Shown here: piece by piece, positions 18,139-26,852 of the stretch
Numbering within the stretch: the first letter of the stretch is position 1
Layout of the letters: each line of letters starts with the position of its first letter
The notes under the pieces: generated by a model
The model's database searches: none
What the model saw: the letters and a program-made list of their open reading frames with translations, nothing else
What the model was told of the DNA's origin: nothing
Assembly: GCF_050402865.1 (NCBI RefSeq)
Contig: NZ_BAABMF010000023.1
Span: 1-64,000, forward strand
Source of the DNA: Clostridium_AF sediminicola
GTDB taxonomy: Bacteria > Bacillota > Clostridia > Clostridiales > Clostridiaceae
Reading direction: 5' to 3'
DNA: 64,000 bases
Program-made: the position numbers and the translations under genes

Positions 18139-19194
18139 ATGGCATACCTTGAAATAAAAAATCTTTCAAAAAAATACGATAATGCATCAGTTTACACTAT
18201 AGAAAATCTAAATTTAACTGTAGAAAAAGGAGAATTAATAACAGTGTTAGGTAAAAGTGGCTGTGGTAAAACAACTTTACTACGTCTTATTTCTGGCTTT
18301 GAGGTACCTAACAAGGGAAAAATTGTACTAAACGGAAATGTAATTTCAAGTAAAGATGTATGGGTCCCTCCAGAAAAAAGAAATATAGGTATGGTATTTC
18401 AGGACTATGCTCTTTTTCCCAATATGACAGCATGGCAAAATATAGCTTTTGCCATTAACAAAGATGATGACTACAAAAATAAAACAAATGAAATGTTAAA
18501 ACTAATAGGCCTTTACCATTCCAAAGACAAATATCCTCACGAATTATCAGGTGGTCAGCAGCAAAGAGTTGCTATTGGAAGAGCATTAATGAGACAACCT
18601 ACTATTCTACTTTTGGACGAGCCTTTCAGCAATTTAGACTTGGAACTAAGAGAAGTTATGCGTGCTGAAGTGCTGAAGTTATTTAAAAAAACAGAAACAA
18701 CAGCTATATTTGTAACTCATGATCAAATTGAAGCATTATCCATTTCCCAAAGAATAGCCATATTAAATGAAGGAAAGATTCAGCAAATAGCTACCCCATA
18801 CAATATTTACAATAAACCTATTAATGTCTTTGTATCAGAATTTATTGGAAAAGCAAATTTATTTACCGGAAAAGTCCAAGATTCAAATTCTATTTTGTGG
18901 GAAGAAATTCTTATACAATGTAAAGATACTATTCCCTATAAAAAAGGAACTATAGCAAAATTTATGATACGAGAAGAAGATGTGCTTATAAATAAAGATG
19001 GGCATTTAAAAGGTACAATTGTTAACTTTACCTACATGGGTATGAGCTACAGTGCAACACTATCAATCAAAACTCCAAACAATAAAACCTTTATGTTAAA
19101 TGTTTTATTACCAGGTTCAGCTAAGGTAGCATTAGGAAATGAAATAAATTTAGATTTATTTATAAAATCCAAAGATCATGTTTTTTTACAATAA
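18139..19194 (+). CDS. Fe3+-type ABC transporter, ATP-binding protein
   Basis: 351 residues. Walker A GKSGCGKTTL, Q-loop VFQDYALFPNM, signature LSGGQQQRVAIGRAL, Walker B ILLLDEPFSNLD, and the H-loop VTHDQIEAL are all intact. A C-terminal TOBE-like region (about 230-351) is typical of FbpC and other importers with a regulatory domain. It begins two bases after the permease stop and ends the three-gene operon. Confidence 0.9.
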   Translation: MAYLEIKNLSKKYDNASVYTIENLNLTVEKGELITVLGKSGCGKTTLLRLISGFEVPNKGKIVLNGNVISSKDVWVPPEKRNIGMVFQDYALFPNMTAWQNIAFAINKDDDYKNKTNEMLKLIGLYHSKDKYPHELSGGQQQRVAIGRALMRQPTILLLDEPFSNLDLELREVMRAEVLKLFKKTETTAIFVTHDQIEALSISQRIAILNEGKIQQIATPYNIYNKPINVFVSEFIGKANLFTGKVQDSNSILWEEILIQCKDTIPYKKGTIAKFMIREEDVLINKDGHLKGTIVNFTYMGMSYSATLSIKTPNNKTFMLNVLLPGSAKVALGNEINLDLFIKSKDHVFLQ

Positions 19195-19290
19195 AATTGA
19201 TATACAAATAAATTAGTATCCCAAATCAAAATTAATTTCATATGCTATTATATAGGAGTAAAATTTTCCTTCTAAAAATGGAGGCGATGT

Positions 19291-20163
19291 ATGTCTAATA
19301 TAGAATTTTTATATCATTACACTAGTAGAAATGGTTTAGACGGGATAATGAGTAATTCTTCATTTTGGGCTACAAGAAGTATATTTTCCAATGATATTCA
19401 AGATTCTAAGTATATTAAAAGTATTCTGTCTCAAGTGCTAAAGTTATATGATAATAAAAAGTATAAAGATTTCAAAAAAAGCCTTTACTATACCTTTAAT
19501 TATGCCGAGAATGAATGCATCACTCCCTCAAATTGTAAAAACGAAATTTTTGAAAAAGCTTTTATCATTAGTTTTTCGCATAAAAAAGATTCCAGATTTT
19601 TTTGGGAAGCTTATACTCAAAATGATGGATTCAACCTTATGTTCAATAAAAAGAAGCTAATAAATCATTTTAATTTGTACAAGCCTAATATTTATTTTAA
19701 TAGATTTATGCACAGAAATGTTATATACAATGAGAAGGAACAAAAGAGAATAATAATTAAAATACTTGAAAATGCACTAAAATATTATAAGTATTGTGGA
19801 AAGGATAGTATAAAAAAAGACAAAATAATCAAAAATTTAGTTAAAAAATTCATTTTTGAGGCACCTTTTTTTAAGGATTCTTTTTGGGAAGAAGAAAAAG
19901 AATATAGATTTGCATTCTTTAGAAAATATCATGATAAAAATTTAGTAGATATAAATTTTAATCATAAACCAAAGTATGAAGGTCTTGATAGCAAGCAAAC
20001 TTATATAAATTTGCCATTTGACACTAACCTTATACAAAAAATAATTATTGGTCCATGTAGTATTATTGATATTAATAAATTTTTAAGCAGTTACTGCTTT
20101 TTTAATAATAATATATTTCAAAAATCAAAAGGTTACGGATTTGTTAGAAAGTTTATTGTATAA
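19291..20163 (+). CDS. DUF2971-family protein
   Basis: 290 residues, soluble. The start FLYHYTSRNGLDGIMSNSSFW, then a short TRSIFSNDIQDSKY and the SFSHKKDSRFFWEAY segment, fit DUF2971 proteins. These occur sporadically in bacteria, sometimes near defence or mobile genes; the biochemical role is not known to me. A GGAGGCGATGT SD supports the start. It stands alone between the ABC operon and the ECF sigma cluster, followed by its own terminator. Confidence 0.75.
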   Translation: MSNIEFLYHYTSRNGLDGIMSNSSFWATRSIFSNDIQDSKYIKSILSQVLKLYDNKKYKDFKKSLYYTFNYAENECITPSNCKNEIFEKAFIISFSHKKDSRFFWEAYTQNDGFNLMFNKKKLINHFNLYKPNIYFNRFMHRNVIYNEKEQKRIIIKILENALKYYKYCGKDSIKKDKIIKNLVKKFIFEAPFFKDSFWEEEKEYRFAFFRKYHDKNLVDINFNHKPKYEGLDSKQTYINLPFDTNLIQKIIIGPCSIIDINKFLSSYCFFNNNIFQKSKGYGFVRKFIV

Positions 20164-20187
20164 ATAAACTTTCTTTTATTTTTTTCC
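20146..20187 (+). terminator. Terminator of the DUF2971 gene
   Basis: AGAAAGTTTATT/AATAAACTTTCT hairpin followed by TTTTATTTTTTTCC. The left arm lies inside the last codons of the gene. Confidence 0.75.
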
Positions 20188-20243
20188 TTTTATTTGCGAA
20201 CAAATTGTTTATAGAAAGGGTATACTCTAATTGAAAGGGGGAG

Positions 20244-20819
20244 ATGCATATTCAACAAGAAGAATTAATTCTTAAAGCTAAAAATAATAAAAACGCTTTT
20301 GATAAAATAATGAATATATACTCTCCTTATATATACAGGCTTTGTAGGCGCCTATGCAAAAATAAATTTGATGCTGATGACTTATTTCAAAACACATGGA
20401 TGAAAATCTACAAAAACATAAACAATTATGATATAAGCAATAAGTTTGAAAACTGGATTTATACCATATGCTTAAACACTTATAGGGATAGCTACTCTAA
20501 GAAAAAGAAATTATTATCAAAAGTAAAAGACTTATTCGCATCAACTGAAGAAAAAGACTTAGAGATAAATAAAGTTTGTGATTTATCACAATCTACTGAT
20601 AATGAAGTTATATCTAAAATGGATAGTGATAAAATTCACTCTTATGTTAATGAACTAAAAGATATTTACCGTATCCCAATAATTTTATTCTATTTCAAAG
20701 ATCTTTCTTATGGTGATATATCAGAAATAACTAACGTTCCCATTGGTACTGTGAAATCTAGGTTAAGTAGTGCCAAAACAAAACTAAGAAAAATAATGGA
20801 GGATGATTATGAAAAATAA
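20244..20819 (+). CDS. ECF-type RNA polymerase sigma factor
   Basis: 191 residues with region 2 (IMNIYSPYIYRLCRRLCKNKFDADDLFQNTWMKI) and region 4 (IPIILFYFKDLSYGDISEITNVPIGTVKSRLSSAKTKLR). GAAAGGGGGAG lies only about 3-5 bases from the ATG at 20244, tighter than usual. Its 3' end overlaps the next gene, a small membrane protein in the position where an anti-sigma factor is often found. The regulon is unknown. Confidence 0.92.
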   Translation: MHIQQEELILKAKNNKNAFDKIMNIYSPYIYRLCRRLCKNKFDADDLFQNTWMKIYKNINNYDISNKFENWIYTICLNTYRDSYSKKKKLLSKVKDLFASTEEKDLEINKVCDLSQSTDNEVISKMDSDKIHSYVNELKDIYRIPIILFYFKDLSYGDISEITNVPIGTVKSRLSSAKTKLRKIMEDDYEK

Positions 20820-21135
20820 TGATTTAGATAAACTCTTGAGAACTGCTTTATCTAGTGAAGAAACTCCAGATTTAAGTTTGATCTTACATACAAAAGAAAA
20901 GCTATATTCTAGAAAAGAGCAAAAAACAGAAAAGATAATAATTCTATACATGATTACTTTGATATCAATAATAACAGGTTTACAATTTTTTACATTGTTC
21001 TTCATATTCAAAGCAAAACCAATTTTAGGAGTTATCCTTTATTTAACTTTTGTATCTTCATTAGCTTTAATAGCTTTTATGATTTATTACTATAAAAATT
21101 CAATTAAAAAATATATTATGAGTTTTAATTTATAA
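20809..21135 (+). CDS. Small two-helix membrane protein, possible anti-sigma factor
   Basis: 108 residues: a charged N-terminal ~45 residues (LDKLLRTALSSEETPDLSLI), then two hydrophobic segments. The layout is like sigma-linked membrane regulators, but no zinc-finger anti-sigma motif is present. The start at 20809 follows GGAGG with 6 bases of spacing; the ATG at 20803 is too close. It overlaps the sigma gene by 11 bases, suggesting translational coupling. Function is inferred from position. Confidence 0.7.
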   Translation: MKNNDLDKLLRTALSSEETPDLSLILHTKEKLYSRKEQKTEKIIILYMITLISIITGLQFFTLFFIFKAKPILGVILYLTFVSSLALIAFMIYYYKNSIKKYIMSFNL

Positions 21136-21162
21136 AACTTATTAAATTCGGGAGGAATATAA

Positions 21163-22047
21163 ATGTCACTACTTGCACCTATTACAATGCTTATATTTTT
21201 ATTATTAATCGTAGCTTTACTTATCTCTATCGGTGTTTTCGTATATAAAGATGCTCCAAAACATGGAATGGACCCATTAGTCTGGACATTAATTTCAATC
21301 TTAGTTCCAAATCTTATTGGTTTTATTATTTATCTCGTTGTTCGTTCAAGTAATAAAGACACCCATAAGTGTCCAAATTGTAATAATACTGTGAAGAACG
21401 ATTACGTTAAGTGCCCTTACTGTGGAACAATGTTAAAAAACACTTGTAGCAATTGTGGTAAAGCTGTTCAAAATGATTGGGATAGTTGTCCATATTGCTC
21501 ATCTCAAATTGATAAATCATCTACTGAATTTTCTGGAGCTTATAGCGATATTAATTATACTTACTCTGAAAATAAAAAGAATGGAAATACGGGGTTAAAA
21601 GTTATAATTGGAATTGTTATAACTCTAGTAGTATTATTTTTTATTATAATAGCTGTTAATTTTGTTAGTTTTAATTCCTTTAAGAATTCGTCAAATATTT
21701 CTATAATGGAAAGTTCCAATGATGTGCCAATAAAAGTAAATGAGCTTTTAGGTAAAGGATCTAAAGCCACTATGAAAAGTAGCTATCGATATTGGGATGG
21801 ATCTAAAGAAAAAAATATAACTGTTTTTAAAGGTGGAACACTAAAAATATTCTACTCATCTAAGGTTGAAGATGGTGAGCTAGAAATAAATTTATATGAT
21901 AGCAGAAAGAAACTTATTGAGTCTTTTCCTACCAATGATAAAGGTACGTATTCTTTGACAGCAGAAGATAATGGAGATTATCTCATTGAAGTGGTAGGCA
22001 AAAAAACAAAAGGAAACTATTCAATTGAAATTGAAAAAATAGATTAA
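21163..22047 (+). CDS. Zinc-ribbon membrane protein with a C-terminal extracytoplasmic domain
   Basis: 294 residues. Order: two N-terminal hydrophobic segments (to about 65) with the PLD-like ISIGVFVYKDAPKHGMDPLVW; three CxxC zinc-ribbon units (CPNC, CPYC, then CSNC/CPYC, about 69-118); a third membrane helix (about 145-170); and a beta-rich C-terminal domain (about 195-294) resembling bacterial pre-peptidase-type domains. The domain combination suggests sensing or quality control at the membrane. It probably belongs to the ECF sigma operon, 27 bases downstream of the small membrane protein. GGGAGGAATATAA is its SD. Confidence 0.8.
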   Translation: MSLLAPITMLIFLLLIVALLISIGVFVYKDAPKHGMDPLVWTLISILVPNLIGFIIYLVVRSSNKDTHKCPNCNNTVKNDYVKCPYCGTMLKNTCSNCGKAVQNDWDSCPYCSSQIDKSSTEFSGAYSDINYTYSENKKNGNTGLKVIIGIVITLVVLFFIIIAVNFVSFNSFKNSSNISIMESSNDVPIKVNELLGKGSKATMKSSYRYWDGSKEKNITVFKGGTLKIFYSSKVEDGELEINLYDSRKKLIESFPTNDKGTYSLTAEDNGDYLIEVVGKKTKGNYSIEIEKID

Positions 22048-22050
22048 TTC

Positions 22051-22087
22051 AATCCCAACCTTCTTCCTAGAGAGTTGGGATTTTTTT
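22051..22087 (+). terminator. Terminator of the ECF sigma/zinc-ribbon unit
   Basis: AATCCCAAC...GTTGGGATT hairpin followed by TTTTTT, just after the zinc-ribbon gene. Confidence 0.85.
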
Positions 22088-22105
22088 ATTTTGGTCTTCA
22101 TACTT

Positions 22106-22768
22106 TTAATATCCAAAAACTGATGATACCCTTGATTTAAACTGAACGCTTCCTAATTGAATCGGTGTAGTTGTATCCATCGCTGCCATTTTTGACATTT
22201 CATAATATGGCACCCCTTTATCTACAGGATTTTCAGTTACTCTCAAAGGTATTTCATTTATTTCTACTCCTAAAGTTTGTGCAATAACAGCTGCTTTTTC
22301 CTTAGAATTTAAAACAGCTTTTTCTAAAGCCTGATTATAGTACAGCTCAGGATTTGAAACTGTAAATCTTATATAATTTATAACATTTGCTCCATTTTTA
22401 GTTGCAACATCTATGACATCATCAGCTTTATTAATATCTTTTACTGAAATTTCTAATATATGTTTCACTTCATATCCTCTAAATATTTTTTCATTATTTT
22501 GGTAATCATATATTGGTGTTATTGTATAAGTTGCTGTTTCAATATCTTCTTCATCAATACCTATTTTAATAAGACCTTCAATTATTTTGTTTAGTAATAC
22601 TGCATTCTCTACTTTAGCCTTTTTTATGTTTTTATCCTTTGTAACCACACCTAATGAAATAATTGCCTCATCAGCCTTCGCAGTTACGTTTCCTTCTCCC
22701 CATACTTTTATCTTAAAATCTTTTTCATTATTTCTAAACCCATCCATAGGATTCATAAAATTATACAC
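22106..22768 (-). CDS. SIMPL-domain (DUF541) protein
   Basis: 220 residues. The SIMPL fold pattern is clear: VWGEGNVTAKADEAIISLGV at the start, then ETATYTITPIYDY and GYEVKHILEISVKDIN, ending with the EKAVLNSKEKAAVIAQTLG helix. Many family members are exported, but this one has no signal peptide. The general function is unknown; some members bind or protect at the cell surface. A GGAGGAATAATG SD precedes a short N-terminus. Confidence 0.85.
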   Translation of the reverse strand: MYNFMNPMDGFRNNEKDFKIKVWGEGNVTAKADEAIISLGVVTKDKNIKKAKVENAVLLNKIIEGLIKIGIDEEDIETATYTITPIYDYQNNEKIFRGYEVKHILEISVKDINKADDVIDVATKNGANVINYIRFTVSNPELYYNQALEKAVLNSKEKAAVIAQTLGVEINEIPLRVTENPVDKGVPYYEMSKMAAMDTTTPIQLGSVQFKSRVSSVFGY

Positions 22769-22849
22769 TCATTATTCCTCCACTGAAATATTATTATATT
22801 TTTGTTCCTATATTATAATATTTTACAGAGAAATATTCGTTACTTATAA

Positions 22850-22943
22850 GTCGGCTTAAGAATTAGTTCTACTTTTCTTTCAAAAATATGCAATCCTCAA
22901 GCATTTTTTGAAAGAAATCTAGTAGAAGTTATTCTTCAACGAT
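22850..22943. repeat. Structured intergenic palindromic repeat, copy 1
   Basis: About 94 bp that folds as one long hairpin. Outer arms AAGAATTAGTTCTACT and AGTAGAAGTTATTCTT; inner arms TTTCTTTCAAAAA and TTTTTTGAAAGAAA, with loop AATCCTCAA between TGC and GC. The ends are GTCGGCTTAAGAAT and ATTCTTCAACGAT. A second copy at 36719-36813 keeps the fold with paired base changes. Confidence 0.8.
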
Positions 22944-22964
22944 TTCTTTCCTATGAGCCAGTTT

Positions 22965-22998
22965 AAAAAGCTCTCACCAATTTTAATGAGAACTTTTA
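22965..22998 (-). terminator. Terminator of the membrane-protein gene at 22999
   Basis: On the minus strand AAAAGTTCTCA pairs with TGAGAGCTTTT around AAAATTGG, ending in a T run. It starts directly after the stop codon. Confidence 0.75.
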
Positions 22999-23691
22999 TT
23001 ATCTATTTGAAATAATCCTCAAAAATCTATCAATATATCTCTGGTCAAGATTACAATACTGGCTATTATCAGCAGATGATATTTTTTCTACATCACTTTT
23101 CGTAATTAAATCATCAAATATCTCTAGTTCCAGATAAGTGTCCTCATAGGGACTACTGGCCTGATAAAAATCAACTTTAGTACCATCTTTAAAATTGGTA
23201 ACATAATAAAAATCTCCAGCATTTCTATTTCTCCTAAATACACCAGAGGTTTTGCCTTTAAATCCAGTTTCAATTTTCAAAATATCATCATAAGAATATA
23301 TCATACCTGCAGGTTTATAAAAGCTATAATCAACAATTTTATCCTGAGTTACTACTGTAACACCAGTAATACACATATAAAAAATAAACAAATTAATTCC
23401 TATAACTATAAGAATTTTCTTCTTTATATAATTAAAAATGTTTGATACCCATTTAAACTCACTATATTTATTATTTTTATAAAACGTGTAAATAATAAAC
23501 ATCATCATTTCAATTTGGAAAAAGAAAACCAAATAAGAATATGGCGGTTTAAACATATAAAGTAAATATTCATCTGGCGCGAATATAAGTCCTTGAAGCT
23601 TGTCTATTAACATAAATAATATTAATGTTATAATCATTGCTCCAATAAATCCTACAAAAGTTACAAAAGCTCTTAATATTTTGTTTTTCAT
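22999..23691 (-). CDS. Membrane protein of unknown function
   Basis: 230 residues from the ATG at 23691, chosen because GTGAGGAC precedes it; a longer frame from 23754 lacks an SD. Three or four hydrophobic segments fill the first half (FVTFVGFIGAMIITLILFML, SYLVFFFQIEMMMFIIYTFY, ILIVIGINLFIFYMCITGV). The C-terminal ~110 residues are soluble (GFKGKTSGVFRRNRNAGDFYYVTNFKDGT). I do not recognise a family. Confidence 0.65.
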   Translation of the reverse strand: MKNKILRAFVTFVGFIGAMIITLILFMLIDKLQGLIFAPDEYLLYMFKPPYSYLVFFFQIEMMMFIIYTFYKNNKYSEFKWVSNIFNYIKKKILIVIGINLFIFYMCITGVTVVTQDKIVDYSFYKPAGMIYSYDDILKIETGFKGKTSGVFRRNRNAGDFYYVTNFKDGTKVDFYQASSPYEDTYLELEIFDDLITKSDVEKISSADNSQYCNLDQRYIDRFLRIISNR

Positions 23692-23790
23692 ATTTATGTC
23701 CTCACTTTCAATAGTTACATTTATATTAAATACCTTGAAATAATGGAAAGTCAAGTACTTATATCAACAGTCTTGAAATAATCTAAAAAT

Positions 23791-23816
23791 AAAAACTCAC
23801 CCTAGAGTGAGTTTTT
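23791..23816. terminator. Short bidirectional terminator
   Basis: AAAAACTCAC-CCTA-GAGTGAGTTTTT. It can serve the minus-strand genes upstream (23938-24444 and the small frame at 23822). Confidence 0.75.
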
Positions 23817-23821
23817 AGCAA

Positions 23822-23938
23822 TTATTCATTATCAAATAATTCAGTTTCAGTTGTTTCAACAATAGATGCTGAATCTTTTGCTATAATAGATTTATTATTA
23901 CCAGCAGTATCAACAAATTTCATAACTAATTTTTTCAC
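23822..23938 (-). pseudogene. 38-codon frame, possible remnant of a DUF2922-like small protein
   Basis: From a GTG overlapping the stop of the gene upstream, the frame reads VKKLVMKFVDTAGNNKSIIA and then an acidic tail to a stop at 23822. The first 20 residues resemble the strand of DUF2922 proteins (KLVMTF-type start), which are about 70 residues. No convincing SD. It may be a truncated gene or a short coupled frame. Confidence 0.35.
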
Positions 23939-24444
23939 TAAGGCCAATATTTATTTTTCATTTTATATACTTCACCTGTTATTGGATTAACCAAAAAATA
24001 CTTATTCTCACCAGTTGACTTGATTTCATAACAATAGGCTCTATCTGATACAAATAAACGCTTTGGATTGTTTATTAAAGTCACAGTATCCATACCTCTA
24101 GGGATATCAACAAATATAGGTTTTCCAGTAACTTGTACATATTCCTTAACTATCTGTTTCCCTTGCTTATATGTATAATTAGGTAGGGTAAAATATATTA
24201 CTAAAGGTAAAACAACTGATAATGATCCCATCACAATAATTCTTAATCTTAAGCTAGTTTTTTGTTCTTTAAATAATAGCCTATAGTAGTATAATGGTTG
24301 AAGTATAAGAGGTATACTAATTCCAATTTCATAAACTCCTGCATACTCTCTAGATATATAATATGCATACTTCAATTCCAATAATGATACTAGTGCAATA
24401 AAAACAAGTATAGAAATCTTTGTCTTTTTATGTTCCATTCTCAT
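23938..24444 (-). CDS. Membrane protein of unknown function with a PepSY-like end
   Basis: 168 residues with three hydrophobic segments in the first 95 residues (ISILVFIALVSLLELKYAYY, IGISIPLILQPLYYY, IIVMGSLSVVLPLVIYFTL). A short soluble tail follows, ending KYFLVNPITGEVYKMKNKYWP; an LVNPITGEVY strand is seen in PepSY-like domains but is too little for assignment. AAGGAAGG precedes the ATG. Role unknown. Confidence 0.6.
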   Translation of the reverse strand: MRMEHKKTKISILVFIALVSLLELKYAYYISREYAGVYEIGISIPLILQPLYYYRLLFKEQKTSLRLRIIVMGSLSVVLPLVIYFTLPNYTYKQGKQIVKEYVQVTGKPIFVDIPRGMDTVTLINNPKRLFVSDRAYCYEIKSTGENKYFLVNPITGEVYKMKNKYWP

Positions 24445-24532
24445 ATATCAGCCTTCCTTAATATATAGCTTCAATTATTATTTTATCCTAAATCATCAAC
24501 TTTTCCAACAGTTGTATATAAAACAATTATAT

Positions 24533-24880
24533 TCAATATTCTTTATCTAATTTAACTCCTTTGCTTTTTTCATAATCATCCAGCATGGTTTTAATTTCTA
24601 TGGATGAAAAACTTATATCAACAGTAAAGTCTGTTGCAATATTCCAAGGACTATTATATTTTTCTTCTTCTCCATTTCTAATTTTTAATTTTAAGCTTTT
24701 TACATCATGAACACCTGCTAGTATAATACTGTGAAAAGTGTAATCTTTTCTTTTTAGTTGTAATACATACTTGTTCCTAATCATTCCTAAAAAGCTTAAG
24801 AATAATTGATTATTATTGCTTTTAAAACCAAAAAAGTATTGTTTTTCCAACACATCCAGTGTACTATATACATAGTGCAC
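24533..24880 (-). pseudogene. Fragment of an AAA-ATPase-like/PD-(D/E)XK family protein
   Basis: About 115 codons. The middle, LSFLGMIRNKYV...TFHSIILAGVHDVKSLKLKIR followed by KYNSPWNIATDFTVDISFS, matches an internal stretch of the ~500-residue 'AAA-ATPase-like' proteins that are abundant in clostridia. Both the Walker A N-terminus and the C-terminal nuclease part are missing. The apparent start is a GTG inside the GntR operator palindrome, which is not a plausible native start. This is a relic. Confidence 0.75.
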
Positions 24881-24890
24881 TAGATGTGTT
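24839..24890 (+). promoter_or_regulatory. Promoter and 42-bp palindromic operator of the GntR/ABC operon
   Basis: TTGTTT (24839-24844), 17 bases, then TACTAT (24862-24867) form a sigma-A promoter. Centred on 24869/24870 is a palindrome spanning 24849-24890 with 18 of 21 positions paired, including AGTGTACTAT/ATAGTGCACT. It overlaps the -10 box, as expected for autorepression by the YtrA-type GntR regulator encoded 31 bases downstream. Confidence 0.7.
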
Positions 24891-24920
24891 TCAACTGAAT
24901 AATTTGAAGGAGGTGAAAAT

Positions 24921-25313
24921 TTGGATTATAAGAACAATACACCTATCTATATTCAAATAATGAATCTTATAAAAAATGAAATTATTAATGAAAAAATAAA
25001 TTGTGGAGAGCAACTACCTTCCATTAGAGATATATCCGTAAAATACATGGTTAATCCAAATACTATGCAGAAAGTTTTTAAAGAACTTGAAAGAGAAGGA
25101 ATTGTTTTCACCAAAAGAGGCACGGGAACCTTTGTTACAGAGAATTACAGCATTGTAAAAACTTTAAAAGAAAATATAGCTAATGAGATAATGGATAGTT
25201 TTCTAGAATCTATGAAGGACTTAGGCTTTGATCATGAAGAAATAATTAAAAATATTAATAATAGAATGAAAAAGGGGGAAAAAGATGTTACTGCAGATCA
25301 AAAATATAAATAA
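24921..25313 (+). CDS. GntR-family regulator, YtrA type
   Basis: 130 residues. The N-terminal winged helix-turn-helix is clear: PIYIQIMNLIKNEIINEKI, PSIRDISVKYMVNPNTMQKV and the wing FTKRGTGTFV. The short C-terminal helical tail (about 75-130) is the YtrA pattern, a dimerisation region without a large ligand domain. The start is the TTG at 24921 behind AAGGAGGTG. It overlaps the ABC ATPase gene by 29 bases and probably represses its own operon through the palindrome upstream. Confidence 0.92.
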   Translation: MDYKNNTPIYIQIMNLIKNEIINEKINCGEQLPSIRDISVKYMVNPNTMQKVFKELEREGIVFTKRGTGTFVTENYSIVKTLKENIANEIMDSFLESMKDLGFDHEEIIKNINNRMKKGEKDVTADQKYK

Positions 25314-25980
25314 AAAGTATTTTAAGAAATCATCTTTAATTGATATAAATATGAACATCCAGGAAGGAAAAATTGTAGGACTACTAGGTCCAAATGGTAG
25401 TGGAAAAACAACTCTAATGAAAATTATAGCTTCTTTAATAAGAGCTAATAAAGGTGAAATCTTAATAAATGGTTATAAGCCAGGTATTGATACTAAAAAA
25501 ATTGTATCCTACCTTCCTGATAAAGAATTTTTACCTAACTGGATGAAAATTAAAGATGCTATAAAATATTATGAAGACTTTTTCCCTGACTTTAGTAGAA
25601 GTAAGTGTATTGATCTAATTAAATTTATGAAGCTAGATGAAAATATGCATACTAAATCTCTCTCTAAGGGCATGATGGAGAAACTAAATTTGTCCCTTGT
25701 TTTATCAAGAGAGGCTAGATTATATCTCTTAGACGAGCCTTTAGGTGGGATAGACTTAGTAGATAGAGAAAATATCATGAATATGATTATAAACAACTAT
25801 AATGAAAAATCATCTATTCTGATTTCAACTCATTTAATTAATGATATTGAAAGCTTATTTGATGAAGTGTTTTTTATTGATAGAGGTACAATCATCCTTC
25901 ATCAAAATGCTGAAAATATAAGAGAAAAAAATAATAAATCTATAAGTGAATTGTATAGGGAGGTGTTTAAAAATGCTTAA
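25285..25980 (+). CDS. ABC transporter ATP-binding protein
   Basis: 231 residues. Walker A GPNGSGKTTL, Walker B LYLLDEPLGGID, and an H-loop ISTHLI. The signature is LSKGMMEKLNLSLVLSR, a degenerate form common in the YtrB/EcsA-like exporters linked to GntR regulators. AAAGGGGGAAAAAG gives the start within the end of the GntR gene. It pairs with the membrane protein that follows. Confidence 0.92.
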   Translation: MLLQIKNINKKYFKKSSLIDINMNIQEGKIVGLLGPNGSGKTTLMKIIASLIRANKGEILINGYKPGIDTKKIVSYLPDKEFLPNWMKIKDAIKYYEDFFPDFSRSKCIDLIKFMKLDENMHTKSLSKGMMEKLNLSLVLSREARLYLLDEPLGGIDLVDRENIMNMIINNYNEKSSILISTHLINDIESLFDEVFFIDRGTIILHQNAENIREKNNKSISELYREVFKNA

Positions 25981-26794
25981 GTTAATAAAATATGATCTTA
26001 AGAATAATATGAAAACTCTACTTATTATGCTACTAGGCTATTTTATATTATTAGGAGTAACTATAATCAGTAATGAAGATGGATTTGGAGGACTTCTTTC
26101 CTTATATATTGTAGCAGCCTATATTATCTGCTTTTATGCATCTATAAACCTATTTCTGGATTATGTTTTTTCAGAAGATGAAGGACTTCTCTTTACTTTA
26201 CCTATTAAAGGGTACAAAGTTTTATTGTCTAGAATAATTTCTTCATTAATTATATTTATAGTACCAATTGGGATAATTTATTTTAGTTACTCATTCGCTT
26301 TCCCAGTATTTAATACTCCTTCTGATTTAGAAATATTTTATAATCGTTTTCCTGTTGAACTTCAAGATTTACCTACAAAATTAACTTTATCTATAATTTT
26401 AGACTCTTTGATTTTCTATATAGTTTTTTATACACAATTAATTACAATATTTTATTTCTCAATAGCTCTAAGCAGTTCCCATTTAAAGAATATACGATTA
26501 GGAAAAGCTTTCTGTATGATAATTGGAGTGATTTTAGAGGTGTCAAATGTTATATATATGAGAAATATAGATAAAGTAAGCCAAGGGTTTAAATTTTTAA
26601 ACCTTAATAAAGTATTATTCTCCATAAATCAACAAAGTGGTAGCAGCAGTACGTATGGTAGCTATAGTCTTACTTCCTATGCTTTGATTGACCACAAACT
26701 GTATCTTACTACACTTATCTATATAATTGTAACCACTCTCCTTTTATTCTTTATAACTAGTAAACTTATTGATAATAAAGTGGAGATTTATTAG
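25973..26794 (+). CDS. ABC transporter membrane protein
   Basis: 273 residues from the ATG at 25973, which sits behind AGGGAGGTG; an upstream in-frame start at 25946 lacks an SD. About six hydrophobic segments and the EDEGLLFTLPIKGYKVLLSRI motif after the second helix pair, the usual ABC-2 type pattern. It overlaps the ATPase gene by 8 bases. Such systems often export toxic peptides or lipids, but the substrate is not evident. Confidence 0.85.
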   Translation: MLKLIKYDLKNNMKTLLIMLLGYFILLGVTIISNEDGFGGLLSLYIVAAYIICFYASINLFLDYVFSEDEGLLFTLPIKGYKVLLSRIISSLIIFIVPIGIIYFSYSFAFPVFNTPSDLEIFYNRFPVELQDLPTKLTLSIILDSLIFYIVFYTQLITIFYFSIALSSSHLKNIRLGKAFCMIIGVILEVSNVIYMRNIDKVSQGFKFLNLNKVLFSINQQSGSSSTYGSYSLTSYALIDHKLYLTTLIYIIVTTLLLFFITSKLIDNKVEIY

Positions 26795-26808
26795 GCTTTC
26801 TAAATATC

Positions 26809-26835
26809 AAAAGCTGCCGTTTTCGGCAGCCTTTA
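26809..26835. terminator. Bidirectional terminator between convergent genes
   Basis: AAAGCTGCCG-TTTT-CGGCAGCCTTT between the ABC membrane protein and the methyltransferase. Confidence 0.85.
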
Positions 26836-26852
26836 TATAATCAATTTGCTAT

